Origin: Parelaphostrongylus tenuis
Lineage: Eukaryota > Nematoda > Chromadorea > Rhabditida > Metastrongylidae
NCBI GenBank assembly: GCA_019055375.1
Contig: JAHQIW010000660.1
Location: forward strand, 62,001 to 126,000
Length of the DNA stretch: 64,000 nucleotides
Direction: 5' to 3'
A program made the translations under genes and the position numbers. Below are positions 1-60,103 of this stretch, piece by piece. Every line of letters begins with the position of its first letter. Within the stretch, counting starts at the first letter, position 1. The notes under the pieces were generated by a model that did no database searches, was not told where the DNA came from, and saw only the letters and a list, made by a program, of their open reading frames with translations.

Positions 1-152
1 GTGACTGAGCACGTCTCTTTGCAATCTCGAGGATTGCTTGGCTGTGGCCTTTTATAAGGCATTCAATGTTGACTGCCCGTGAATGTTGGGGAGCGGGATT
101 CGGCCCCCACGCGCGTTGCGACGAAAATCACAACCACTAGGCCACGACGCCT
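1..152 (-). repeat. SINE-1 (tRNA Ser/Leu-like head) copy, cut by window edge
   Basis: On the minus strand it reads a GGCC-TAGTGGTT A-box-like head, then a body ending TCGAGATTGCAAAGAG, the family signature shared with the 3.85, 28.4, 46.5 and 59.6 kb copies. Confidence 0.6.
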
Positions 153-649
153 CTCAAATTCCTACTAGATATAAGAAATAGAGCAGAATAATTGATTTAA
201 GTACTGAGGAAGGCGAAATCGTCAAAAAGTTAGCCATCAGTCTTGAAGGGGGTAAGATACCAACCTCGTGTAAGATTCGCTTGCAAAAGGACAGCTGTTG
301 AGAGAGATCTCAATATTTTGCTGCCATACTGATCTAGTAAGTAGAAAAGAAGAGATCATGTCATAGTAGTATCTAAGGCAAACCTGATTTTATCTCTGTC
401 AATTGTGTCCACGCTGACGATATAAAGGCAAGCGTCAGTAGGACTAGAGACGGCATATCGGCTGAAACAACTCTTGCGCTAAACTGAATGACATGAAGTT
501 CCATGAAGAGCACACCATCGTAAGAATCAAACATTACTAGGTTCAAAAGATGCCCCGTAGATGATAGGATTCGAAACGCTTAGTACGAACTGAAAACAAT
601 CTTACGGAATTACCTTAAGCTGTTCAGAGGTCTGGTATAGCACCCCGAG

Positions 650-694
650 TACCAGACGTACGTTTCGGCTTTCCCGCAAGCCTCATCGGTAGCA
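650..694 (-). ncRNA. Hammerhead-ribozyme-like motif (arm 1)
   Basis: On the minus strand: CCGATGA, stem II GGCTT/AAGCC with a 6-base loop, GAAAC, a short stem III with loop GTAC, then GTC. Stem I pairs GCTA-side with TGGTA. The single core deviation is U4 to C, which should abolish cleavage. Fits the minimal type-I hammerhead layout known from Penelope-like elements and retrozymes. Confidence 0.55.
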
Positions 695-825
695 CATGCC
701 ATTCGGCTACTCGCCCCTTATTATCTCTCAAAAAACACCACGTTAAGTAACCTTTCCATTTGACGCAGAGTGTAACTTATACGACATCGATTCTCTATAA
801 TGGGAGCGAGTAGCGGAGTGGTATG

Positions 826-872
826 TTATTGATGAGGCTTCCGAGAAAACGGAAACGCACGCATAGCATTCG
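826..872 (+). ncRNA. Degenerate hammerhead-like motif (arm 2)
   Basis: The plus strand has TTGATGAG, a disturbed stem II (GGCTTCC...ACGG), GAAACGCACGC. Both the CUGA start and the U16.1 position are altered relative to arm 1. Likely a dead copy. Confidence 0.4.
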
Positions 873-893
873 AGGTGCCATACTCTGAAAGAA

Positions 894-1729
894 TTAAGAA
901 AATTCTATCTGATTATATTGAATTTCTGAGGGAGGCCTCAAGAATAGACGATTGAAAGTATTGAAATAATCGGTTTTAGTAAATGAAAAGTTCAGTATAA
1001 GTTCATAACTGATATTACTTTGCACTTATATTTACACAACTCGCCATCGCAGCCCTACTGTGCGGGTACCAAAGCCCCTGCATTCGACCCATCTCCTGTA
1101 TCCATCCCCCCCCTAGAGGTCTTCGAACATTTCAAGGATTAGATTGATCACTGTTTGAGGATTTGGTCTTCTTTATGAATGCCGTAGAATGCCGGTCGAG
1201 ACGATTGTCCTTGCAGTCTTGGAGATATCCGGGCTAAGGAATTCCCCAAGGCATTTGCTGACTGATTGCAAGAGAGTGCTGGGGCAGGAGATCGAAGCGG
1301 CGTCGTGCTTATCATTTCTGCTTCTTACTACACCGCATAACAGCTACTGAGCTAGGCGAGCCTCAGTTTCATAGTTGATATATTACATATAATGCGACAA
1401 AAACCTAAATGAACAAAGTTTAGCGTTAGATCAAAAATTGGAGCGACAAGAAAGTACACGACTAGGAGACACCGAGAATCTGATATACACTAATTCCGGA
1501 ATTTCATTACCTCTCTCGTATGGCGGTAAGGATTTTCCGGTACGTCTCCGATAGAACTAGCTCCTTTACGTCGGGGTAGACGTACACTTTTAAACCCGAG
1601 TTGCACTTTTCGTAGTCGAAACAGCTATACATCGTACATTCCGATGGCCTAAATAATTAAGAAATAAGGAATGACTAGAAATATTGAGCCATTTTGAAGC
1701 TAAAAAATACTCTATGATATTTTCAGCGT
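894..1729. other. No recognisable feature
   Basis: AT-rich unique-looking DNA between the hammerhead-like pair and the first MITE. I see no coding pattern or repeat family member. Confidence 0.6.
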
Positions 1730-1948
1730 TTAACCCTTTGAAGATCAGCGCTGATGGCCAGGCGGCGTCGCGCCGTCGTCTATGCGGCAGTCAGGCAGGC
1801 GGTATCTGCATGCCTGTGCATGCATGTCTGGGTTTGGCCGCCTGCCTGCTTTTTCACTAGATACGGAGCCGCCATTACAGCAGCCGAGTGAGATTCGACG
1901 TCGCGCGTTGAGCATCGGAAAGGCCCCCATGGTCCCCAAAGGGTTGAA
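1730..1948. mobile_element. MITE with TTAACCCTTTG ends
   Basis: Terminal inverted repeat TTAACCCTTTG / CAAAGGGTTGAA. The GC-rich interior has GCATGCATGTCTGGG and CCGCCTGCCTGC, shared in inverse with the element at 7039. Confidence 0.6.
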
Positions 1949-1956
1949 ATAGCTAA

Positions 1957-2320
1957 GCGGGCGCGGTAACGCAGAGGTTAATGATGTCATGCATCAGAAA
2001 GCTAGGTTATAAGCGAAGCGTTGGTTCGAACCCCATTCGCCCCCCTCCCCCGCAACACTCTCTTGCAATCTATCACTTAGCGCCGGGGATCGTCTTAGGT
2101 CGGCTACCTCCAGGATTACAAGGAGAATGTCTCGACCAGCATTTTGCAATATTAACGAAGAGGGCAAAGTCCTCAAGCAGCAACCAGAGCAACACGTGAA
2201 ATGTTCGAAGACCTTTGGGGGAGAGCCATGCCACAGAAAAGTCTACTGTTAGGAAATGCTGTGATTTGCGCAGTAAATTATGATGACTGGTCGCACGAAA
2301 AAGAAAAGGGGTACTTCTCG
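1957..2320 (+). repeat. SINE-1 copy
   Basis: The A-box-like head GGTAACGCAGAGGTTAATG and the B box TTGGTTCGAACCCC are followed by the body with TCGACCAGCATTTTGC and GTCCTCAAGCAG, then an A/G-rich tail (AAAAAGAAAAGGGG). The body matches the 28.4 and 46.5 kb copies. Confidence 0.65.
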
Positions 2321-2375
2321 GTCACAAGGGGAACAAATGAAAAATCAATCACATTCTCTGGACAAAAATTTTCAC

Positions 2376-3025
2376 AAGAGTGTTAGTCATCATTCGAAAG
2401 CCTCTGGCCATCACGGTAAGGGGCCGGTTTTTCAAAGCACCCTTTTATAACGCTAGAAAATTCACACAAAACTATGTCTCAGACGCGCTTCTCGCCCATA
2501 CAAAGCTCTTTCTTCGAAATATTAGTAATCGTTCGATGGCGAAATCGTTTGATTCCAACGCTGCGCTTATATCCTGAGAAGACCGATCGTCTGCAATGCA
2601 GCAGGAAGAACAGGTTCATCTCGCATGTGCGACCAAGGGGGTCTTCGGCTAATTCACGTGCCGCTGGCTGAGGCGACCACGTGCCACTGACGCGTAAGAG
2701 CGGTCCAAGATTGATCGATCATCGCCCCAGCACACGTGAATCGGCCAAAGACCCGCTTCGTCTCACATGCGAATCCAACTTATTTTACCTGCTGCGTTGC
2801 AGAGACGCTGTGTCTTCAGGGTTTAAGCACAGCGTTGGAATCAGAAACGATTACGCTATTGAGAGATTACTAATAGTCCAAAAAAGAGCTCTGTCCGCGC
2901 GAGAAACGCGTCTGAGACATGGTTTCGTGTGGATTTTACAACGTTACAAAAAGGTCTTCTCGGAAACCGGGGAGGTGGGGCTGTAGCCAAAAGTCAAAGC
3001 TTTCGAATGGTTACTAACACTTCTA
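2376..3025. repeat. Large palindrome (fold-back), arms about 300 bp
   Basis: The left arm 2376-2670 is matched in inverse by 2715-3025: blocks GTGTTAGTCATCATTCGAAA / TTTCGAATGGTTACTAACAC, ATGTCTCAGACGCG / CGCGTCTGAGACAT, TGCAGCAGG / CCTGCTGCG, AATTCACGTG / CACGTGAATC. Spacer under 50 bp. No protein is recognised in it. Confidence 0.8.
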
Positions 3026-3437
3026 TGAGAAGTACCTCTTTAGCGAATAAGGTCGACTTCTCATATATCGCATCATAATGGACTAATATTAGGAAAGAAG
3101 AGGTAAAAATGCAATAAAAAATTTTTAAAAAAATTACAACCTACCCCTCGTCGATGGGGAGATTCCATTTTGCAGAGAAAGAACTGTGGTCACAAAATGC
3201 CGACGGCGACTGGACCGAACTGCTAGCGCTCTCATCGGATTCGCGGTGCAGTAGAAATAGAAGGATTATTATACCCGTAAATAAAAATGTATAGCGAGCC
3301 ACGGTCTTCATGACACCGACTCATAGCCTGGTGTCCTGGTTCGAACCCCCGACGAGACAAAAGTACTGTAGTACTCTAGTCAGAGTGATGGGCTGTGTAA
3401 TTGCACAACACACAATTCTGTGTCGGTCAAATTGAGA

Positions 3438-3724
3438 TGAGCGCATGTGGCGCAGTGGTTGGGGTGTTCTGCGTCGCAACGAGGATCGAGGTCCGATCTC
3501 GCACTCGTGGCTCACCAAGCCATCCATTCCCCTGGGGGTCGGTGAATTGGTACCAGGGCCTGTCCCGGACTTGTCTGAGCGGATCGCAGCACTGACTCGA
3601 TACAGCGGAAGTACACCGCGGTTTGTAAGGTCAGACATGCATACTAACGAGTTAGAATGAGACGAATGCATGGCGCAACCCTCAGGGATTGAGCAACGCC
3701 GAGAGCTCATGTTTATCCTTCTTC
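3438..3724 (+). repeat. SINE-2 (tRNA-like head) copy
   Basis: Head GTGGCGCAGTGGTTGGGGTG, B-box-like GAGGTCCGATCTCGC, then a body with TGGTACCAG, CTTGTCTGAG, GCACTGACTCGATAC and an end CCTCAGGGATTGAGC. It defines the family with nine other copies here. Confidence 0.8.
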
Positions 3725-3845
3725 AGATTGGACGGCGATGATTGCTCCCGGGTGTCCTGTCCTTTGCTATGACTGAAGGCGACGAACAGTTCGTGAGTCT
3801 CCATAGAACTCGGCATGTAATATTTCTGTAATCTGGAAGAGGAGG

Positions 3846-4088
3846 GACTGTGGCCGAGTGGTTAGTAACGTCTCGGCGCGGATCTACGCTCTACGCGGAG
3901 TTGATCTTCACTTCACATCCTCCTCAACATCATGCGACAATCAATAACGAGCGCTACGCAGAGCCCCAGCCTGGCTATCCTCGAAATTGCAAGGGAATGG
4001 GCTCGACCAGAATTCTACGACGTTCATGATGAAGACAAGTCCTCCATTCAAGCGATCACGTGAGGAGACGAATCTGAATGCTAGAAGA
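3846..4088 (+). repeat. SINE-1 copy
   Basis: Head TGTGGCCGAGTGGTTAGTAA (Ser/Leu-type A box), then AATAACGAGCGC, CTATCCTCGAAATTGCAAGG and CTCGACCAGAATTCTACG, in the same order as in the 59.6-kb copy. Confidence 0.7.
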
Positions 4089-4105
4089 GTAGACGGTTAA
4101 CAGCC

Positions 4106-4169
4106 GCAGTGATTCAGTGGTAGAATGCTAGCCACGCAGGCGACTCGGGTTCGATTCCCGGCCAGTGCA
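4106..4169 (+). pseudogene. tRNA-Gly(GCC)-like pseudogene
   Basis: Has the Gly-GCC A box GATTCAGTGGTAGAATGCT and B box GGGTTCGATTCCCGGCC, but several bases of the anticodon arm including the loop are deleted and the acceptor stem is mismatched. It sits just after a SINE-1 copy. Confidence 0.6.
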
Positions 4170-4383
4170 CTATCAACCGATGGCTTTCTGCTGAAGCACC
4201 CTCGTACAATCAGACACTCTGTCCCCTCATAGTGTTCTGACGTATGAAGGCGCTTGAGTAGAAAGCTCTCGCTTCAAGAAGTTTTACGATTTGCTCAGTG
4301 GAAAAAATCTGTGATACGGACCAATCGAAATAAATAACACATTGATTTTGGTCCTTTGATAAGTGTTTAGCGCTCAGAGATGA

Positions 4384-4688
4384 AGATGGAGTTCTCGGCG
4401 CTGATCAATCCCTGAGGGATGCTTCATGCGTTCCTCCGTTTTGGTTTCCAATTTCGTTTAAGGTGATTGAATGCATATCTGGCCTCTACAGTGACTCGCG
4501 GTGACCTCCCGCTGTATCGAGTCAGTGCTGCTTGCTTATTCTTCCAGACAAGTCTGCGGCCAGACCGGTACGAATTTACAGACTCCGGAGGGATGGATAG
4601 CTTGGTGAGCTCTGAGCGCGAGATCGAACCATAATACACCTTTGTGTCCCAGGTCACCGAGTCACTGCGCCATACGCGTCCTCCTGAG
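4384..4688 (-). repeat. SINE-2 copy
   Basis: Minus-strand copy whose end (CCCTGAGGGATGC) is at 4414 and whose head (ATGGCGCAGTGAC) is at about 4662-4675. It abuts the start of the tandem duplication. Confidence 0.8.
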
Positions 4689-4964
4689 CGTCCGCCCACT
4701 TTTTACTTGTGAGGAATCATGAAAATCTATCATTGTCGCTTAATATCCTACATAAAACACGTTTTGGTGGATTTCATTCGAAAGCCAATAACGTTTCGCT
4801 CTTGCTTTCTCCAATCCTCTTCGCCGTTCCAATATGTTAATTGCAAATAGCATACTTTCTCAAAACGTCTCAAGAATCGGGTTCGTATTGATAGTTGTGG
4901 AACTATCACAAAAGTAATAAGTAAGCCGACTGTTGTTTACCATTATCTGTAATGACAAAAGTCT

Positions 4965-5036
4965 TGGAGGTATGGGGAATCGAACCCCAGACTTCTCGCA
5001 TGCAAAGCGAGCGCTCTACCCCTGAGCTATACCCCC
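4965..5036 (-). tRNA. tRNA-Ala (anticodon TGC), copy 1
   Basis: 72 nt on the minus strand starting GGGGGTATAGCTCAG. It has a seven-base acceptor stem (one G-T pair), an A box TAGCTCAGGGG, loop CTTTGCATG with anticodon TGC, and a B box GGTTCGATTCC. It sits in copy 1 of the 1.2-kb tandem duplication and is identical to the copy at 6120. Confidence 0.93.
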
Positions 5037-5206
5037 GACATATCGTCAGCCTTTTCTCTACTTGAAGGTCGACAATTTGGTACCAGACTAGCCTGCGACG
5101 ATAGCAAGAACGGCTTCATACATCGGTAGGCCTCAGAGATCATTTTAAAGGTCAGATATATATGCAGTGACATTTATATTGCTTATCTCGGCTAAGGACG
5201 CATATA

Positions 5207-5435
5207 TAACCGGAGCGTGTACGGCGCAATGGTTATGGTGCTCCACGTTGCACACTAGGTCGATGGTTCGATCTCGCGCATATGGCTCACTGAGCCATCT
5301 TTCCCCTCGGGGTTGGTAAATCGGTACCAGACTGGACTCACACTTATCTGGGAGGATAAGTTGCACTGACTCGGTACACCGGGAGGTCACAGCAAGTCAT
5401 TGTAAAGGCCGGATATGCATTTGATCACGTCAAAA
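5207..5435 (+). repeat. SINE-2 copy in duplication unit 1
   Basis: Head TACGGCGCAATGGTTATGG, B box GATGGTTCGATCTCG, body TCGGTACCAGACT and GCACTGACTCGGTAC. Confidence 0.78.
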
Positions 5436-6119
5436 GAAGAGCCAACAATTAAAGACGAATGTTATGACGCCGAGTGCACAACTACCTCAACCTTCTTTTC
5501 ATTCTTAGCGCTCTCTAGGAGGAACCTTCCTAGACACAATTTTGCAACATCAACATCTAGATTTCGAATAAGAATCAAAAGTCTAGTGAAAACCAACTAC
5601 AGACATGCAACTGAACACAAAGCGCAAGCCGAAAATAATTATTCTTTCTTTTTGCTGCTGCAGCGGACTAAGAATGTCTTTTTAGAAACATATAAGCAGA
5701 TGGAAGGATGTCTACTAAGCACATGACTGATTGCCATTTTCTCAGTTATGAATGACTACCAGAAACATAGCGAAAAAACTCTGTCCGGTAAGAAATTCAC
5801 AGAAGTAGGCGTGCATTCAGCGGAGTACAGGACGCCGTAGAAGAGTTGATGAAGCCGCATATGCAATATGCAATATGTCACTGCGCCATACGCGTCTTCC
5901 TGAGCGTCCGCACATTTGTACTATGGGGAATCATGAAAATCTATCATTCTCACTTAGTATCCTACATAAACACGTTTTTGGCAGCTTTCAATTCCGGAAT
6001 AATCAATATCTTTCTACAAACGTCTCAAGAATCGGGTTCGTATTGATAGTTGTGGAACTATCACAAAAGTAATAAGTAAGCCGACTGTTGTTTACCATAA
6101 TCTGTAATGACAAAAAGCT

Positions 6120-6191
6120 TGGAGGTATGGGGAATCGAACCCCAGACTTCTCGCATGCAAAGCGAGCGCTCTACCCCTGAGCTATACCCCC
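6120..6191 (-). tRNA. tRNA-Ala (anticodon TGC), copy 2
   Basis: Same 72-nt gene as at 4965-5036, in the second copy of the duplication. The flanks have diverged by substitutions and small indels while the tRNA has not changed, which suggests selection or recent gene conversion. Confidence 0.93.
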
Positions 6192-6367
6192 GACATATCG
6201 TCGGCCTTTTCTCTACTTGAAGGTCGACAATTTGGTACCAGACTAGCCTGCGACGATAGCAAGAACGGCTTCATACATCGGTAGGCCTCACAGAATCATT
6301 TTAAAGGTCAGATATATATGCAGTGACATTTTATATTGCTTATCTCGGCTAAGGACGCATATATAAC

Positions 6368-6595
6368 CGGAGCGCGTACGGCGCAATGGTTATGGGTGCT
6401 CCACGTTGCACACTAGGTCGATGGTTCGATCTCGCGCTTATGGCTCACTGAGCCATCTTTCCCTTCGTGGTTGGTAAATCGGTACCAGACTGGACTCAGA
6501 CTATCTGGGAGGATAAGTAGCACTGACTCGGTACACTGGGAGGTCACAGCAAGTCATTGTAAAAGGCCGGATATGCATTTGATCACGTCAAAAGA
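6368..6595 (+). repeat. SINE-2 copy in duplication unit 2
   Basis: Co-duplicated partner of the 5207 copy with the same head and body, differing by a few bases. Confidence 0.78.
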
Positions 6596-7038
6596 AGCCA
6601 AAAATTAAAGACGAATGTATGACGCCGAGTGCACAACTCTCAACCTTCTTTTCATTCTTAGCGCTCTCTAGGAGGAACCTTCCTAGACACAATTTTGCAA
6701 CATCAACATTTAGGTTTTCGAATAAGAATCAAAAGTCTAGTGAAAAGCCAACTACAGACATCCAACTGAACACAAAGCGCAAGCCGAAAATAATTATTCT
6801 TTCTTTTTGCTGCTGCAGCGGACTAAGACATGCCTTTTTAGAAACTATAGCAGATTGGAAGGATGTCTACTAAGCACAGCGTGATCGCCATTTCTGAATT
6901 ATTAATGACTACCAGAAACCTAGCGAAAAAAACTCTGTCCGGTAAGAAATTCACGGAAGTAGGCGTGCGTTCAGCGGAATACAGAACGCCGTAGAAGAGT
7001 TATGAAGCCGCATATGCATAACGCATTCCGAGAGATTG

Positions 7039-7241
7039 ATTAACCCTTCAAGAATCATGAGAGGCATTTTGCTTCTCACCGCGCGGCGTCAAATCTTACT
7101 TAGATACTGTAAGAGCGACGTCACGTTTTGTGGGAACGCAGGCAGGCAGTCAGACATGCATGAGCAGAGAAAGTTGCGTTTTGTGGTAAACCGACGGCGC
7201 GATGCCACCCGCCTATCAACGCTGGTCGTATAAAGGTTAAT
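7039..7241. mobile_element. MITE related to the 1730 element
   Basis: Ends ATTAACCCTT / AAAGGTTAAT in inverted orientation. The interior GCAGGCAGGCAGTCAGACAT matches the inverse of the 1.8-kb copy. Confidence 0.55.
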
Positions 7242-7651
7242 GCCGAAGCTTTTACTATGACTTATTTTTCATAGTGTTTTAAAACCATTACGAATCTGAA
7301 AATCCTGCAGAATGGAAGCATTAGATAAGATTTACATCTTTATAATCTGAATTTTCACTTTGCACCCTTTGAGGATGTCATGTAGGAGGAGGATATTAGA
7401 CTGTAAGCAACTACATTAGCTTATTGGCTTTATGGTGATTTTTTGTCTGGGAGTCTTCGCAACTGATCTAGAGCTGTGAGAATTTTTCTCATATTTTACA
7501 TTACAGAACTAAAAACTCTCGTTTTCTTTGAATTATGAAGGAGGTTTGGTTACGGAGAGCAGCAGAAAACTTTGATAGGTTCGAGATTCCTCGCTACTAA
7601 TCACTTTTCCAATAGGCTGGAAGAAAGCTTTGAGAAATGCTTGTAGAACAC

Positions 7652-8078
7652 TTATTCATGCACCTAATAGACCCGAAAAAAGACAAAACGAATAGTCAAA
7701 GTACTACCCTCAAACTTCAGGCACTTCCTGTCAGTTCTCCGGCAAAAGATCAATTCCGCGAGCATAAAATTCCGATTTCTTGCTGTTGAAGAAATGAATA
7801 ACCGACTTGCGCAATTCAGTGTCGCTACCAAACTTTTTGTCGCGCAACCAGTGCTCCATTGAACGAAACAAAAATGATAGTTGTATGGAGCCAAATCCGA
7901 ACTGTATGGAGGGTGTTCAAGAACGGTCCAACCAGGATCGCTCAACCATTTCTTTGTCAGTTTTGCGGTATGAAGCCAGATTGATAAGTTCACTTGCCAC
8001 CGTTGCATTTGAACCCAACAGCTATCGTGCGTCATCAACAACCTATTTTGTTCGCTTGTTAACTCCATCTTGAAATAA
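7652..8078 (-). pseudogene. Mariner transposase C-terminal fragment (dead)
   Basis: On the minus strand one open stretch reads TAKLTKKWLSDPGWTVLEHP, then PPYSSDLAPYNYHF, then frame-shifted remnants (ALRDKKFG-like, FARGIDLLPENWQ-like). The mariner hallmark YSPDLAPSDYH is recognisable, but the last catalytic Asp position is Asn here. The N-terminal half is gone. Confidence 0.8.
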
Positions 8079-8454
8079 GTAGATAAACTATACACAAATC
8101 AATGCGGGAGAAGGCGGGCTTTCAAATGAGCTCAAAAGCACAAAAGATGGCGGACACCCAAAAAAGTCACCTATAAGCTTTTCTATGATAATTTCGTCTA
8201 CGAAATGCAGTTATCGCTAAATGTAGTTTAGTCAAACAAGGGTTTTAAAAAACATCAAAATGATCAACTTCATGCAACGATATATGTACTACCATTTACT
8301 TTTGAGATATCTTTCCATTCAGTTAGCTGATTTAGTTCAGACGCGAGAAAGAGCTTGTCTAGCGAAAAAACGCAGTGGAAGCAGTTGTAGAAATGGAATC
8401 AGGGGATTTCTTACGATCCAATTAGAATTTTGGAACACTATTATTACATGGAGA

Positions 8455-8766
8455 GTGTGTGTGTGGCGGACTGGTTAGAGGTGCTCCGAGACACAAATGA
8501 TCAATCAACAGTTGGCCGGCTGTTCCATCCCTCCTTCGGGGCTGACCAAGCCTTTCATCCTTCCGTGGTCGGAAAATTGGTACCAGACCTATACTGACAG
8601 CTACTGAAAACAGTACTGACTCGACCCATCGGTAGTCCACTGCGAGTCACTGTAAATGCCGATCCAGATATGCATTTGAGCACCCAAAACAAGGCTGAAC
8701 ACTGAACACGAATATATGGCGCATCCTTTAGGGATTGATGATCACCGAGAGATTCATACTTTATCC
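8455..8766 (+). repeat. SINE-2 copy
   Basis: Head TGTGGCGGACTGGTTAGAGG, body TTGGTACCAGACC and TACTGACTCGACCCATCGG, ending CCTTTAGGGATTGATGATC. Confidence 0.75.
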
Positions 8767-9511
8767 TTTATTTTTATATTTTTCTAATAATTTTATGACT
8801 GATATATCGTTCGAAGTCCACAAGGCCCTTATCAAGTTGTGAGCCAAGCAACGATCCATCCTCGGATGTCGGAGAATACCAGATTTGTTCAAGACGCGAA
8901 AAAGCAGAACATTTGGTGTAGTGAAGCGCATGTGAATCTCGAGAAAGGATAATCGCTGGTATAAGGAGCCCTCCTATTCCAAGTTCTGTGAGAGAACTGA
9001 CTCGACCGGGATTCTTCATTTATAATAAGAAAATTCCCTAGCAAAAGTCGAATGTACACGGAAATCTGAAGTTCTTCATGATAATGGATGAGAGGTAATG
9101 AGCCGAGACCAAAAAGTGCTAGGATCTGGATTATCTGCGATGCTACGTAACGTAAACCAAAAAATTCCTTTACTCGGCGTTGAATCCTTTGTAGAGGATT
9201 GCTTAGCCTCAGTGGACGGGTTGTAGCGAGGAAGGGTGCTACTGATGCGTCGCAATAGGACGAAACAGGCGCCTGTATAGCATTAGACCAAATAGCTCAA
9301 AACATGTTATTTCCTTGTCAGATTCTGTAATTTTGAGCGTATCTCTAAAAGAGCGGTCGAAAGGAGAGGTGTTAACCAAAAGATATAATAATAGCGAACT
9401 TTGAACCAGCATAAGCGCTTTCCCTAGATAATTGAAAGAACATATGCAAGATTGTACATCTGGAGTATTGCTGTACTGTGACCATTAATGAGTCAGTTAC
9501 TCACTTACCGT
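8767..9511. other. Intergenic stretch, probably 3' of the EGF-repeat gene
   Basis: No gene or repeat recognised. If the tentative terminal exon is right, the 3' UTR and poly(A) site should be here on the minus strand; I could not point to a convincing AATAAA. Confidence 0.4.
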
Positions 9512-9685
9512 TTAAGTAAAAAAATTGAAGTGGAAATGAAGTTTGGAGTAGGAATTTGAGTGGCTTGAAGTCCTTATTAAAGTTCTCATGAGTGAAAGAA
9601 ATGATAAAGCTTCAGATTCAAGCTCTCCTCCAGAATATTGTTGTACTTTGTTGAAAGGATCTACAAGTTGATCTAACCAACTATT
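9512..9685 (-). CDS. Tentative terminal exon with stop
   Basis: Acceptor actcgcag in phase 0, then an open frame NSWLDQLVDPFNKVQQYS onward to a TAA at 9512-9514. A good donor (gtaagtgag) follows the stop within about 10 nt, which would place an intron in the 3' UTR or argue that the real frame differs. Confidence 0.3.
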   Translation of the reverse strand, partial: NSWLDQLVDPFNKVQQYSGGELESEALSFLSLMRTLIRTSSHSNSYSKLHFHFNFFT

Positions 9686-9875
9686 CTGCGAGTAAAACGA
9701 AAAGTTGAATAACATAAATAACCGTTCATCGTTTGATCGTCATGAACGCTATTCAGAGTTGATAGTCATCAAATTTGGAGTTATTACTCTTTATCGTCCC
9801 AGGAAGCCTGGCACCACCTTTAACGATCCTAAGGGATGACGCACTTGGCTGAACAGGAAGGCAAGACTTCCTTAC

Positions 9876-9945
9876 TGAAGGAGAATCAAGGCACAAATCT
9901 ATTATTCTGATCCCATACATTTTGTGATTTGTCAGCTTTTCATGA
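9876..9945 (-). CDS. Tentative C-terminal exon
   Basis: Acceptor attcag and donor gtaagg keep the frame from 10477-10537 (phase 2 in, phase 0 out), giving a peptide starting HEKLTNHKMYGIRI. An in-frame alternative acceptor (ctacag) lies about 40 nt upstream. No homology is recognised, so this may be a chance open frame. Confidence 0.3.
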
Positions 9946-10476
9946 CTGAATGCGCACATACAGTGCATATTGACACGTGAAGTCCATAAAACCAAACTGT
10001 AGATGTTTGTTCTTCTAAAAATGTGATTATCAAGAGAGCAAATCTATTCGTTTCACTGTTATTTCTCATACTGCCGTATTCTGACGCTCTTCAACATCAG
10101 TGAAAGGCCAGACTTTTGGCGATGAAATGCGAGGAAAAAATTGAAAAACGTATTAAGCAAGAATTTCAATTTTATTATGCTCGTCTCTGTCAAATGTTTT
10201 AGCAATCAAAAATTAATAATAATAGGTTACATTATTAGAAGCACCGAATCGACTAAAAATAATGAGATAATGACTTAAGTCTAAGTATAACACAGATCAC
10301 ACTCGGCTCAAAAAATACGGCACAACAATATTCAGTTCTCAGAACAACAATGTAATATTGAGATTCTGATGTGAAAGATGCAGGCTGGCAAGTATAGTAG
10401 CCAAAATAAAAACAAAATAAAAGCATACAAAAGCTAGTGTTCTCACGAGACACATGAAATGCAGTGGAAGTTTTAC

Positions 10477-60103
<49,627 letters not shown>

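Larger units (their letters stand above)
622..893. repeat. Inverted pair of about 95-bp arms carrying hammerhead-like motifs
   Basis: Arm 622-720 is inverted at 797-893 with about 75 bp between. Both arms contain GATGAGGCTT in the ribozyme sense and an AGTAGCNGARTGG block. See the two ncRNA entries. Confidence 0.7.
4662..7022. repeat. Tandem segmental duplication of about 1.2 kb carrying tRNA-Ala
   Basis: Unit 1 is 4662-5870 and unit 2 is about 5877-7022. Both begin at TCACTGCGCCATACGCG, contain a tRNA-Ala on the minus strand and a SINE-2 copy on the plus strand, and end near a GCCGCATATGCA motif. They differ by scattered substitutions and short indels. Confidence 0.88.
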
